Source of the DNA: Prosopocoilus inquinatus
Taxonomy: Eukaryota > Arthropoda > Insecta > Coleoptera > Lucanidae
Assembly (NCBI GenBank): GCA_036172665.1
Contig: JAYKNF010000013.1
Location: 2,232,001-2,296,000, forward strand
Length of the DNA stretch: 64,000 bases
Direction of reading: 5' to 3'
A program made the translations under genes and the position numbers. This document shows positions 11,901-26,200 of this stretch, in pieces (position 1 is the first letter of the stretch; each line of letters begins with the position of its first letter). The notes below the pieces were generated by a model, which made no database searches, had not been told where the DNA came from, and worked only from the letters and a program-made list of their open reading frames with translations.

Positions 11901-14753
11901 AGCGGAAGCTGGAAATAGTTTTAAACGAAACAACACGCATTAGCGTTGTTCCTGTGATGTATCTAATCGATCCTTACTCATCTATCATGTTATTTGTCGT
12001 TTCGATGGACTCTAGTAATTCTGATGTGAGATACGAAGTTTTTGGACGCAGCAGGAGCTAGAAATAGTTTTAAACGAAACAACACGTATTAGCGTTGTTC
12101 CTGTGATGTATCTAATCGATCCTTACTTATCTATCATGTTATTTGACGTTTGGATGGACTCCAGTAACCCTGATGTGAGATACGAAATTTTCGGACGCAG
12201 CGGAAGCTGGAAATAGTTTTAAACGAAACAACACGCATTAGCGTTGTTCCTGTGATGTATCTAATCGATCCTTACTCATCTCTCATGTTATTTGGCGTTT
12301 CGATGGACTCCAGTAACTTTGATGTGAGTTACGAAGTTCTCGGACGCAGCTGAAGCTAGAAATAGTTTTAAACGAAACAACACGTATTAGCGTTGTTCCT
12401 GTGATGTATCTAATCGATCCTTACTCATCTATCAAGTTATTTGACGTTTGGATGGACTCCAGTAACTCTGATGTGAGAAACAAAGTTTACGGACGCAGCA
12501 GAAGCTGGAAATAGTTTTGAACGAAACAACACGTATTAGCGTTGTTCCTGTGATGTATCTAATCGATCCTTACTTATCTACTATGTTATTTGACGTTTGG
12601 ATGGACTCCAGTAACCCTGATGTGAGATACGAAATTTTCGGACGCAGCGGAAGCTGGAAACAGTTTTAAACGAAACAACACGCATTAGCGTTGTTCCTGT
12701 GATGTATCTAATCGATCCTTACTCATCTATCATGTTATTTGACGTTTGGACGGACTCCAGTAACTCTGATGTGAGATACAAAGTTCTCGGACACAGCAGA
12801 AGCTGGAAATAGTTTTTAACGAAACAACACGCATTAGCGTTGTTCCTGTGATGTATCTAATCGATCCTTACTCATCTCTCATGTTATTTGGCGTTTCGAT
12901 GGACTCCAGTAACTTTGATGTGAGTTACGAAGTTCTCGGACGCAGCTGAAGCTAGAAATAGTTTTAAACGAAACAACACGTATTAGCGTTGTTCCTGTGA
13001 TGTATCTAATCGATCCTTACTCATCTATCAAGTTATTTGACGTTTGGATGGACTCCAGTAACTCTGATGTGAGAAACAAAGTTTACGGACGCAGCAGAAG
13101 CTGGAAATAGTTTTGAACGAAACAACACGTATTAGCGTTGTTCCTGTGATGTATCTAATCGATCCTTACTTATCTACTATGTTATTTGACGTTTCGATGG
13201 ACTCCAGTAACTATGATGTGAGATACGAAATTTCCGGACGCAGCAGAAGCTGGAAATAGTTTTAAACGAAACAACACGCATTAGCGTTGTTCCTGTGATG
13301 TATCTAATCGATCCTTACTCATCTCTCATGTTATTTGGCGTTTCGATGGACTCCAGTAACTTTGATGTGAGTTACGAAGTTCTCGGACGCAGCTGAAGCT
13401 AGAAATAGTTTTAAAGGAAACAACACGCATTAGCGTTGTTCCTGTGATGTATCTAATCGATCCTTACTCATCTATCATGTTATTTGGCGTTTCGATAGAC
13501 TCCAGTAACTTTGATGTGAGATACGAAGTTCTCGGACGCAGCTGAAGCTAGAAATAGTTTTAAGGGAAACAACACGCATTAGCGTTGTTCCTGTGATGTA
13601 TCTAATCAATCCTTACTCATCTATCATGTTATTTGGCGTTTCGATGGACTCCAGTAACTTTGATGTGAGATACGAAGTTCTCGGACGCAGCTGAAGCTAG
13701 AAATAGTTTTAAACGAAACAACACGCATTAGCGTTGTTCCTGTGATGTATCTAATCGATCCTTACTTATCTATCATGTTATTTGACGTTTGGATGGACTC
13801 CAGTAACCCTGATGTGAGATACGAAATTTTCGGACGCAGCGGAAGCTGGAAATAGTTTTAAACGAAACAACACGCATTAGCGTTGTTCCTGTGATGTATC
13901 TAATCGATCCTTACTCATCTATCATGTTATTTGTCGTTTCGATGGACTCTAGTAATTCTGATGTGAGATACGAAGTTTTTGGACGCAGCAGGAGCTAGAA
14001 ATAGTTTTAAACGAAACAACACGTATTAGCGTTGTTCCTGTGATGTATCTAATCGATCCTTACTTATCTATCATGTTATTTGACGTTTGGATGGACTCCA
14101 GTAACCCTGATGTGAGATACGAAATTTTCGGACGCAGCGGAAGCTGGAAATAGTTTTAAACGAAACAACACGCATTAGCGTTGTTCCTGTGATGTATCTA
14201 ATCGATCCTTACTCATCTCTCATGTTATTTGGCGTTTCGATGGACTCCAGTAACTTTGATGTGAGATACGAAGTTCTCGGACGCAGCTGAAGCTAGAAAT
14301 AGTTTTAAACGAAACAACACGTATTAGCGTTGTTCCTGTGATGTATCTAATCGATCCTTACTCATCTATCAAGTTATTTGACGTTTCGATGGACTCCAGT
14401 AACTCTGATGTGAGATACGACGTTTTCGGACGCAGCAGAAGCTGGAAATAGTTTTAAACGAAACAACACGCATTAGCGATGTTCCTGTGATGTATCTAAT
14501 CGATCCATACTCATCTATCATGTTATTTTACGTTTGGATGGACTCCAGTAACTCTGATGTGAGATACAAAGTTTTTTGACGCAGCAGAAGCTGGAAATAG
14601 TTTTAAACGAAACAACACGTATTAGCGTTGTTCCTGTGCTGTATCTAATCGATCCTTACTTATCTATCATGTTATTTGACGTTTCGATGGACTCCAGTAA
14701 CTCTGATGTGAGATACGACGTTCTCGGACGCAGCTGAAGCTGGAAATAGTTTT
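8943..14753 (+). repeat. Interior array, nested 9-monomer cassette plus 26-monomer spacing
   Basis: Monomer order by type is [F K L F G H I J I] F' K' D C [F K L F G H I J I] F K L/I A [F K L F G H I J I] F' K' D C. The bracketed nine-monomer cassette (1,341 bp) sits at 8943-10283, 10880-12220 and 12817-14157. A rare D monomer with GTTTTTTGACGCAG marks the phase at about 10701 and 14575, exactly 3,874 bp (26 monomers) apart. The L/I monomers, for example 12519, are chimeras ending in GGAAACAG. Confidence 0.8.
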
Positions 14754-17700
14754 AAACGAAACAACACGCATTAGCGTTGTTCCTGTGATGTATCTAATCG
14801 ATCCTTACTCATCTATCATGTTATTTGGCGTTTCGATAGACTCCAGTAACTTTGATGTGAGATACGATGTTCTCGGACGCAGCTGAAGCTAGAGATAGTT
14901 TTAAAGGAAACAACACGCATTAGCGTTGTTCCTGTGATGTATCTAATCAATCCTTACTCATCTATCATGTTATTTGGCGTTTCGATGGACTCCAGAAACT
15001 TTGATGTGAGATACGAAGTTCTCGGACGCAGCTGAAGCTAGAAATAGTTTTAAACGAAACAACACGCATTAGCGTTGTTCCTGTGATGTATCTAATCGAT
15101 CCTTACTTATCTATCATGTTATTTGACGTTTGGATGGACTCCAGTAACCCTGATGTGAGATACGAAATTTTCGGACGCAGCGGAAGCTGGAAATAGTTTT
15201 AAACGAAACAACACGCATTAGCGTTGTTCCTGTGATGTATCTAATCGATCCTTACTCATCTATCATGTTATTTGTCGTTTCGATGGACTCTAGTAATTCT
15301 GATGTGAGATACGAAGTTTTTGGACGCAGCAGGAGCTAGAAATAGTTTTAAACGAAACAACACGTATTAGCGTTGTTCCTGTGATGTATCTAATCGATCC
15401 TTACTTATCTATCATGTTATTTGACGTTTGGATGGACTCCAGTAACCCTGATGTGAGATACGAAATTTTCGGACGCAGCGGAAGCTGGAAATAGTTTTAA
15501 ACGAAACAACACGCATTAGCGTTGTTCCTGTGATGTATCTAATCGATCCTTACTCATCCCTCATGTTATTTGGCGTTTCGATGGACTCCAGTAACTTTGA
15601 TGTGAGTTACGAAGTTCTCGGACGCAGCTGAAGCTAGAAATAGTTTTAAACGAAACAACACGTATTAGCGTTGTTCCTGTGATGTATCTAATCGATCCTT
15701 ACTCATCTATCAAGTTATTTGACGTTTGAATGGACTCCAGTAACTCTGATGTGAGAAATAAAGTTTACGGACGCAGCAGAAGCTGGAAATAGTTTTGAAC
15801 GAAACAACACGTATTAGCGTTGTTCCTGTGATGTATCTAATCGATCCTTACTTATCTACTATGTTATTTGACGTTTCGATGGACTCCAGTAACTATGATG
15901 TGAGATACGAAATTTCCGGACGCAGCAGAAGCTGGAAATAGTTTTAAACGAAACAACACGCATTAGCGTTGTTCCTGTGATGTATCTAATCGATCCTTAC
16001 TCATCTCTCATGTTATTTGGCGTTTCGATGTACTCCAGTAACTTTGATGTGAGTTACGAAGTTCTCGGACGCAGCTGAAGCTAGAAATAGTTTTAAAGGA
16101 AACAACACGCATTAGCGTTGTTCCTGTGATGTATCTAATCGATCCTTACTCATCTATCATGTTATTTGGCGTTTCGATAGACTCCAGTAACTTTGATGTG
16201 AGATACGATGTTCTCGGACGCAGCTGAAGCTAGAGATAGTTTTAAAGGAAACAACACGCATTAGCGTTGTTCCTGTGATGTATCTAATCAATCCTTACTC
16301 ATCTATCATGTTATTTGGCGTTTCGATGGACTCCAGTAACTTTGATGTGATATACGAAGTTCTCGGACGCAGCTGAAGCTAGAAATAGTTTTAAACGAAA
16401 CAACACGCATTAGCGTTGTTCCTGTGATGTATCTAATCGATCCTTACTTATCTATCATGTTATTTGACGTTTGGATGGACTCCAGTAACCCTGATGTGAG
16501 ATACGAAATTTTCGGACGCAGCGGAAGCTGGAAATAGTTTTAAACGAAACAACACGCATTAGCGTTGTTCCTGTGATGTATCTAATCGATCCTTACTCAT
16601 CTATCATGTTATTTGTCGTTTCGATGGACTCTAGTAATTCTGATGTGAGATACGAAGTTTTTGGACGCAGCAGGAGCTAGAAATAGTTTTAAACGAAACA
16701 ACACGTATTAGCGTTGTTCCTGTGATGTATCTAATCGATCCTTACTTATCTATCATGTTATTTGACGTTTGGATGGACTCCAGTAACCCTGATGTGAGAT
16801 ACGAAATTTTCGGACGCAGCGGAAGCTGGAAATAGTTTTAAACGAAACAACACGCATTAGCGTTGTTCCTGTGATGCATCTAATCGATCCTTACTCATCT
16901 CTCATGTTATTTGGCGTTTCGATGGACTCCAGTAACTTTGATGTGAGTTACGAAGTTCTCGGACGCAGCTGAAGCTAGAAATAGTTTTAAACGAAACAAC
17001 ACGTATTAGCGTTGTTCCTGTGATGTATCTAATCGATCCTTACTCATCTATCAAGTTATTTGACGTTTGGATGGACTCCAGTAACTCTGATGTGAGAAAC
17101 AAAGTTTACGGACGCAGCAGAAGCTGGAAATAGTTTTGAACGAAACAACACGTATTAGCGTTGTTCCTGTGATGTATCTAATCGATCCTTACTTATCTAC
17201 TATGTTATTTGACGTTTGGATGGACTCCAGTAACCCTGATGTGAGATACGAAATTTTCGGACGCAGCGGAAGCTGGAAACAGTTTTAAACGAAACAACAC
17301 GCATTAGCGTTGTTCCTGTGATGTATCTAATCGATCCTTACTCATCTCTCATCTTATTTGGCGTTTCGATGGACTCCAGTAACTTTGATGTGAGATACGA
17401 AGTTCTCGGACGCAGCTGAAGCTAGAAATAGTTTTAAACGAAACAACACGTATTAGCGTTGTTCCTGTGATGTATCTAATCGATCCTTACTCATCTATCA
17501 AGTTATTTGACGTTTCGATGGACTCCAGTAACTCTGATGTGAGATACGACGTTCTCGGACGCAGCTGAAGCTAGAAATAGTTTTAAAGGAAACAACACGC
17601 ATTAGCGTTGTTCCTGTAATGTATCTAATCGATCCTTACTCATCTATCATGTTATTTGGCGTTTCGATAGACTCCAGTAACTTTGATGTGAGATACGAAG

Positions 17701-18925
17701 TTCTCGGACGCAGCTGAAGCTAGAAATAGTTTTAAGGGAAACAACACGCATTAGCGTTGTTCCTGTGATGTATCTAATCAATCCTTACTCATCTATCATG
17801 TTATTTGGCGTTTCGATGGACTCCAGTAACTTTGATGTGAGATACGAAGTTCTCGGACGCAGCTGAAGCTAGAAATAGTTTTAAACGAAACAACACGCAT
17901 TAGCGTTGTTCCTGTGATGTATCTATTCGATCCTTACTTATCTATCATGTTATTTGACGTTTGGATGGACTCCAGTAACCCTGATGTGAGATACGAAATT
18001 TTCGGACGAAGCGGAAGCTGGAAATAGTTTTAAACGAAACAACACGCATTAGCGCTGTTCCTGTGATGTATCTAATCGATCCTTACTCATCTATCATGTT
18101 ATTTGTCGTTTCGATGGACTCTAGTAATTCTGATGTGAGATACGAAGTTTTTGGACGCAGCAGGAGCTAGAAATAGTTTTAAACGAAACAACACGTATTA
18201 GCGTTGTTCCTGTGATGTATCTAATCGATCCTTACTTATCTATCATGTTATTTGACGTTTGGATGGACTCCAGTAACCCTGATGTGAGATACGAAATTTT
18301 CGGACGCAGCGGAAGCTGGAAATAGTTTTAAACGAAACAACACGCATTAGCGTTGTTCCTGTGATGTATCTAATCGATCCTTACTCATCTCTCATGTTAT
18401 TTGGCGTTTCGATGGACTCCAGTAACTTTGATGTGAGATACGAAGTTCTCGGACGCAGCTGAAGCTAGAAATAGTTTTAAACGAAACAACACGTATTAGC
18501 GTTGTTCCTGTGATGTATCTAATCGATCCTTACCCATCTATCAAGTTATTTGACGTTTCGATGGACTCCAGTAACTCTGATGTGAGATACGACGTTTTCG
18601 GACGCAGCAGAAGCTGGAAATAGTTTTAAACGAAACAACACGCATTAGCGATGTTCCTGTGATGTATCTAATCGATCCATACTCATCTATCATGTTATTT
18701 TACGTTTGGATGGACTCCAGTAACTCTGATGTGAGATACAAAGTTTTTTGACGCAGCAGAAGCTGGAAATAGTTTTAAACGAAACAACACGTATTAGCGT
18801 TGTTCCTGTGCTGTATCTAATCGATCCTTACTTATCTATCATGTTATTTGACGTTTCGATGGACTCCAGTAACTCTGATGTGAGATACGACGTTCTCGGA
18901 CGCAGCTGAAGCTGGAAATGGTTTT
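14754..18925 (+). repeat. 28-monomer HOR unit (4,172 bp), probable ancestral form
   Basis: Monomer order is G H I J I, F K L F G H I J I, F K L/I, F K', G H I J I F' K' D C. It contains the core five-monomer run G-H-I-J-I three times. It is the same order as the three units at 23244-34716, except that J I F' at 18032-18478 appears there as a single J/F fusion monomer. Its private changes include CCTGTAATG in the 17585 monomer, CTATTCGATCC in the 17883 monomer and CCCATC in the 18479 monomer. The GATGCATC marker of its 16840 F monomer recurs in all three later units. Confidence 0.8.
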
Positions 18926-21604
18926 AAACGAAACAACACGCATTAGCGTTGTTCCTGTGATGTATCTAATCGATCCTTACTCATCTATCATGTTACTTGG
19001 CGTTTCGATGGACTCCAGTAACTTTGATGTGAGATACGAAGTTCTCGGACGCAGCTGAAGCTAGAAATAGTTTTAAACGAAACAACACGTATTAGCGTTG
19101 TTCCTGTGATGTATCTAATCGATCCTTACTCATCTATCAAGTTATTTGACGTTTGGATGGACTCCAGTAACTCTGATGTGAGAAACAAAGTTTACGGACG
19201 CAGCAGAAGCTGGAAATAGTTTTGAACGAAACAACACGTATTAGCGTTGTTCCTGTGATGTATCTAATCGATCCTTACTTATCTACTATGTTATTTGACG
19301 TTTCGATGGACTCCAGTAACTATGATGTGAGATACGAAATTTCCGGACGCAGCAGAAGCTGGAAATAGTTTTAAACGAAACAACACGCATTAGCGTTGTT
19401 CCTGTGATGTATCTAATCGATCCTTACTCATCTGTCATGTTATTTGTCGTTTCGATGGACTCTAGTAATTCTGATGTGAGATACGAAGTTTTTGGACGCA
19501 GCAGGAGCTGGAAATAGTTTTGAACGAAACAACACGTATTAGCGTTGTTCCTGTGATGTATCTAAACGATCCTTACTTATCTAACATGTTATTTGACGTT
19601 TGGATGGACTCCAGTAAGTCTGATGTGAGATACAAAGTTATTGGACGCAGCAGGAGCTGGAAATAGTTTTAAACGAAACAACACGTATTAGCGTTGTTCC
19701 TGTGCTGTATCTAATCGATCCTTACTTATCTATCATGTTATTTGACGTTTCGATGGACTCCAGTAACTTTGATGTGAGATACGTCGTTTTCAGACGCAGC
19801 AGAAGCTGGAAATAGTTTTAAAGGAAACAACACGCATTAGCGTTGTTCCTGTGATGTATCTAATCGATCCTTACTCATCTATCATGTTATTTGGCGTTTC
19901 GATAGACTCCAGTAACTTTGATGTGAGATACGAAGTTCTCGGACGCAGCTGAAGCTAGAAATAGTTTTAAAGGAAACAACACGCATTAGCGTTGTTCCTG
20001 TGATGTATTTAATCAATCCTTACTCATCTATCATGTTATTTGGCGTTTCGATGGACTCCAATAACTTTGATGTGAGATACGAAGTTCTCGGACGCAGCTG
20101 AAGCTAGAAATAGTTTTAAACGAAACAACACGCATTAGCGTTGTTCCTGTGATGTATCTAATCGATCCTTACTTATCTATCATGTTATTTGACGTTTGGA
20201 TAGACTCCAGTAACCCTGATGTGAGATACGAAATTTTCGGACGCAGCGGAAGCTAGAAATAGTTTTAAACGAAACAACACGCATTAGCGTTGTTCCTGTG
20301 ATGTATCTAATCGATCCTTACTTATCTATCACGTTATTTGGCGTTTCGATGGACTCCAGTAACTTTGATGTGAGTTACGAAGTTCTCGGACGCAGCTGAA
20401 GCTAGAAATAGTTTTAAACGAAACAACACGTATTAGCGTTGTTCCTGTGATGTATCTAATCGATCCTTACTTATCTAACATGTTATTTGACGTTTGGATG
20501 GACTCCAGTAAGTCTGATGTGAGATACGAAGTTTTTGGACGCAGCAGGAGCTGGAAATAGTTTTGAACGAAACAACACGTATTAGCGTTGTTCCTGTGAT
20601 GTATATAAACGATCCTTACTTATCTAACATGTTATTTGACGTTTGGATGGACTCCAGTAAGTCTGATGTGAGATACAAAGTTTTTGGACGCAGCAGGAGC
20701 TGGAAATAGTTTTAAACGAAACAACACGCATTAGCGTTGTTCCTGTGATGTATCTAATCGATCCTTACTCATCTATCAAGTTATTTGACGTTTGGATGGA
20801 CTCCAGTAACACTGATGTGAGAAACAAAGTTTACGGACGCAGCAGAAGCTGGAAATAGTTTTGAACGAAACAACACGTATTAGCGTTGTTCCTGTGATGT
20901 ATCTAATCGATCCTTACTTATCTACTATGTTATTTGACGTTTCGATGGACTCCAGTAACTATGATGTGAGATACGAAATTTCCGGACGCAGCAGAAGCTG
21001 GAAATAGTTTTAAAGGAAAGAACACGCATTAGCGTTGTTCCTGTGATGTATCTAATCGATCCTTACTCATCTCTCATGTTATTTGGCGTTTCGATGGACT
21101 CCAGTAACTTTGATGTGAGTTACGAAGTTCTCGGACGCAGCTGAAGCTAGAAATAGTTTTAAAGGAAACAACACGCATTAGCGTTGTTCCTGTGATGTAT
21201 CTAATCGATCCTTACTCATCTATCATGTTATTTGGCGTTTCGATAGACTCCAGTAACTTTGATGTGAGATACGATGTTCTCGGACGCAGCTGAAGCTAGA
21301 AATAGTTTTAAAGGAAACACGCTTTAGCGTTGTTCCTGTGATGTATCTACTCAATCCTTACTCATCTATCATGTTATTTGGCGTTTCGATGGACTCCAGT
21401 AACTTTGATGTGAGATACGAAGTTCTCGGACGCAGCTGAAGCTAGAAATAGTTTTAAACGAAACAACACGCATTAGCGTTGTTCCTGTGATGTATCTAAT
21501 CGATCCTTACTTATCTATCATGTTATTTGACGTTTCGATGGACTCCAGTAACCCTGATGTGAGATACGAAATGTTCGGACGCAGCGGAAGCTGGAAATAG
21601 TTTT
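18032..21604 (+). repeat. 3.57 kb segment, copy 1 (24 monomers)
   Basis: It begins with a J monomer carrying AGCGCTG and covers the end of the 28-monomer unit plus the mixed block from 18926 (M K L J B C G H I F B B K L F G H I). It reappears at 34717-38289 at a constant 16,685 bp offset with all its rare markers. These are GAAATGG, TCTGTCATG, GTTATTGG, TACGTCGTTTTCAG, GTATTTAATCAATCC, CTCCAATAAC, TCACGTTATTTGG, GTATATAAACG, AACACTG, GGAAAGAACACG, the 3 bp deletion at 21310 and GAAATGTTCGG. I saw two substitutions between the copies: CTTACTC/CTTATTC (20761 line) and GCGTTG/GCGTAG (21477). Confidence 0.9.
21310..21455 (+). repeat. 146 bp monomer with a 3 bp deletion
   Basis: This H-like monomer reads AAGGAAACACGCTTTAGCG where its relatives read AAGGAAACAACACGCATTAGCG. 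The loss of three bases falls inside the left arm of the AACAAC/GTTGTT dyad, and the adjacent CATTAG is CTTTAG. It also has CTACTCAATCC. It is one of only three length variants in the window; the other 146 bp monomer is its duplicate at 37995. Confidence 0.9.
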
Positions 21605-23243
21605 AAACGAAACAACACGCATTAGCGTTGTTCCTGTGATGTATCTAATCGATCCTTACTCATCTCTCATCTTATTTGGCGTTTCGATGGACTCCAGTAA
21701 CTTTGATGTGAGTTACGAAGTTCTCGGACGCAGCTGAAGCTAGAAATAGTTTTAAAGGAAACAACACGCATTAGCGTTGTTCCTGTGATGTATCTAATCG
21801 ATCCTTACTCATCTCTCATGTTATTTGGCGTTTCGATGGACTCCAGTAACTTTGATGTGAGTTACGAAGTTCTCGGACGCAGCTGAAGCTAGAAATAGTT
21901 TTAAAGGAAACAACACGCATTAGCGTTGTTCCTGTGATGTATCTAATCGATCCTTACTCATCTATCATGTTATTTGGCGTTTCGATAGACTCCAGTAACT
22001 TTGATGTGAGATACGAAGTTCTCGGACGCAGCTGAAGCTAGAAATAGTTTTAAGGGAAACAACACGCATTAGCGTTGTTCCTGTGATGTATCTAATCAAT
22101 CCTTACTCATCTATCATGTTATTTGGCGTTTCGATGGACTCCAGTAACTTTGATGTGAGATACGAAGTTCTCGGACGCAGCTGAAGCTAGAAATAGTTTT
22201 AAACGAAACAACACGCATTAGCGTTGTTCCTGTGATGTATCTAATCGATCCTTACTTATCTATCATGTTATTTGACGTTTGGATGGACTCCAGTAACCCT
22301 GATGTGAGATACGAAATTTTCGGACGCAGCGGAAGCTGGAAATAGTTTTAAACGAAACAACACGCATTAGCGTTGTTCCTGTGATGTATCTAATCGATCC
22401 TTACTCATCTATCATGTTATTTGTCGTTTCGATGGACTCTAGTAATTCTGATGTGAGATACGAAGTTTTTGGACGCAGCAGGAGCTAGAAATAGTTTTAA
22501 ACGAAACAACACGTATTAGCGTTGTTCCTGTGATGTATCTAATCGATCCTTACTTATCTATCATGTTATTTGACGTTTGGATGGACTCCAGTAACCCTGA
22601 TGTGAGATACGAAATTTTCGGACGCAGCGGAAGCTGGAAATAGTTTTAAACGAAACAACACGCATTAGCGTTGTTCCTGTGATGTATCTAATCGATCCTT
22701 ACTCATCTCTCATGTTATTTGGCGTTTCGATGGACTCCAGTAACTTTGATGTGAGATACGAAGTTCTCGGACGCAGCTGAAGCTAGAAATAGTTTTAAAC
22801 GAAACAACACGTATTAGCGTTGTTCCTGTGATGTATCTAATCGATCCTTACTCATCTATCAAGTTATTTGACGTTTCGATGGACTCCAGTAACTCTGATG
22901 TGAGATACGACGTTTTCGGACGCAGCAGAAGCTGGAAATAGTTTTAAACGAAACAACACGCATTAGCGATGTTCCTGTGATGTATCTAATCGATCCATAC
23001 TCATCTATCATGTTATTTTACGTTTGGATGGACTCCAGTAACTCTGATGTGAGATACAAAGTTTTTTGACGCAGCAGAAGCTGGAAATAGTTTTAAACGA
23101 AACAACACGTATTAGCGTTGTTCCTGTGCTGTATCTAATCGATCCTTACTTATCTATCATGTTATTTGACGTTTCGATGGACTCCAGTAACTCTGATGTG
23201 AGATACGACGTTCTCGGACGCAGCTGAAGCTGGAAATAGTTTT
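21605..23243 (+). repeat. Linker of 11 monomers (F F G H I J I F' K' D C)
   Basis: Two F monomers (the first with TCTCATCTTATTTGG) are followed by the canonical G-H-I-J-I run, then F' K' D C ending at 23243. The J-I-F' triplet is still intact here (22350, 22499, 22648), as in the 28-monomer unit. The J/F fusion therefore appears only in the units that follow. The D monomer at 22946 carries the GTTTTTTGACG phase marker (about 23065). Confidence 0.8.
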
Positions 23244-26200
23244 AAACGAAACAACACGCATTAGCGTTGTTCCTGTGATGTATCTAATCGATCCTTACTC
23301 ATCTATCATGTTATTTGGCGTTTCGATAGACTCCAGTAACTTTGATGTGAGATACGATGTTCTCGGACGCAGCTGAAGCTAGAGATAGTTTTAAAGGAAA
23401 CAACACGCATTAGCGTTGTTCCTGTGATGTATCTAATCAATCCTTACTCATCTATCATGTTATTTGGCGTTTCGATGGACTCCAGTAACTTTGATGTGAG
23501 ATACGAAGTTCTCGGACGCAGCTGAAGCTAGAAATAGTTTTAAACGAAACAACACGCATTAGCGTTGTTCCTGTGATGTATCTAATCGATCCTTACTTAT
23601 CTATCATGTTATTTGACGTTTGGATGGACTCCAGTAACCCTGATGTGAGATACGAAATTTTCGGACGCAGCGGAAGCTGGAAATAGTTTTAAACGAAACA
23701 ACACGCATTAGCGTTGTTCCTGTGATGTATCTAATCGATCCTTACTCATCTATCATGTTATTTGTCGTTTCGATGGACTCTAGTAATTCTGATGTGAGAT
23801 ACGAAGTTTTTGGACGCAGCAGGAGCTAGAAATAGTTTTAAACGAAACAACACGTATTAGCGTTGTTCCTGTGATGTATCTAATCGATCCTTACTTATCT
23901 ATCATGTTATTTGACGTTTGGATGGACTCCAGTAACCCTGATGTGAGATACGAAATTTTCGGACGCAGCGGAAGCTGGAAATAGTTTTAAACGAAACAAC
24001 ACGCATTAGCGTTGTTCCTGTGATGTATCTAATCGATCCTTACTCATCTCTCATGTTATTTGGCGTTTCGATGGACTCCAGTAACTTTGATGTGAGTTAC
24101 GAAGTTCTCGGACGCAGCTGAAGCTAGAAATAGTTTTAAACGAAACAACACGTATTAGCGTTGTTCCTGTGATGTATCTAATCGATCCTTACTCATCTAT
24201 CAAGTTATTTGACGTTTGAATGGACTCCAGTAACTCTGATGTGAGAAATAAAGTTTACGGACGCAGCAGAAGCTGGAAATAGTTTTGAACGAAACAACAC
24301 GTATTAGCGTTGTTCCTGTGATGTATCTAATCGATCCTTACTTATCTACTATGTTATTTGACGTTTCGATGGACTCCAGTAACTATGATGTGAGATACGA
24401 AATTTCCGGACGCAGCAGAAGCTGGAAATAGTTTTAAACGAAACAACACGCATTAGCGTTGTTCCTGTGATGTATCTAATCGATCCTTACTCATCTCTCA
24501 TGTTATTTGGCGTTTCGATGTACTCCAGTAACTTTGATGTGAGTTACGAAGTTCTCGGACGCAGCTGAAGCTAGAAATAGTTTTAAAGGAAACAACACGC
24601 ATTAGCGTTGTTCCTGTGATGTATCTAATCGATCCTTACTCATCTATCATGTTATTTGGCGTTTCGATAGACTCCAGTAACTTTGATGTGAGATACGATG
24701 TTCTCGGACGCAGCTGAAGCTAGAGATAGTTTTAAAGGAAACAACACGCATTAGCGTTGTTCCTGTGATGTATCTAATCAATCCTTACTCATCTATCATG
24801 TTATTTGGCGTTTCGATGGACTCCAGTAACTTTGATGTGATATACGAAGTTCTCGGACGCAGCTGAAGCTAGAAATAGTTTTAAACGAAACAACACGCAT
24901 TAGCGTTGTTCCTGTGATGTATCTAATCGATCCTTACTTATCTATCATGTTATTTGACGTTTGGATGGACTCCAGTAACCCTGATGTGAGATACGAAATT
25001 TTCGGACGCAGCGGAAGCTGGAAATAGTTTTAAACGAAACAACACGCATTAGCGTTGTTCCTGTGATGTATCTAATCGATCCTTACTCATCTATCATGTT
25101 ATTTGTCGTTTCGATGGACTCTAGTAATTCTGATGTGAGATACGAAGTTTTTGGACGCAGCAGGAGCTAGAAATAGTTTTAAACGAAACAACACGTATTA
25201 GCGTTGTTCCTGTGATGTATCTAATCGATCCTTACTTATCTATCATGTTATTTGACGTTTGGATGGACTCCAGTAACCCTGATGTGAGATACGAAATTTT
25301 CGGACGCAGCGGAAGCTGGAAATAGTTTTAAACGAAACAACACGCATAAGCGTTGTTCCTGTGATGCATCTAATCGATCCTTACTCATCTCTCATGTTAT
25401 TTGGCGTTTCGATGGACTCCAGTAACTTTGATGTGAGTTACGAAGTTCTCGGACGCAGCTGAAGCTAGAAATAGTTTTAAACGAAACAACACGTATTAGC
25501 GTTGTTCCTGTGATGTATCTAATCGATCCTTACTCATCTATCAAGTTATTTGACGTTTGGATGGACTCCAGTAACTCTGATGTGAGAAACAAAGTTTACG
25601 GACGCAGCAGAAGCTGGAAATAGTTTTGAACGAAACAACACGTATTAGCGTTGTTCCTGTGATGTATCTAATCGATCCTTACTTATCTACTATGTTATTT
25701 GACGTTTGGATGGACTCCAGTAACCCTGATGTGAGATACGAAATTTTCGGACGCAGCGGAAGCTGGAAACAGTTTTAAACGAAACAACACGCATTAGCGT
25801 TGTTCCTGTGATGTATCTAATCGATCCTTACTCATCTCTCATCTTATTTGGCGTTTCGATGGACTCCAGTAACTTTGATGTGAGATACGAAGTTCTCGGA
25901 CGCAGCTGAAGCTAGAAATAGTTTTAAACGAAACAACACGTATTAGCGTTGTTCCTGTGATGTATCTAATCGATCCTTACTTATCTACTATGTTATTTGA
26001 CGTTTCGATGGACTCCAGTAACTCTGATGTGAGATACGACGTTCTCGGACGCAGCTGAAGCTAGAAATAGTTTTAAAGGAAACAACACGCATTAGCGTTG
26101 TTCCTGTGATGTATCTAATCGATCCTTACTCATCTATCATGTTATTTGGCGTTTCGATAGACTCCAGTAACTTTGATGTGAGATACGAAGTTCTCGGACG

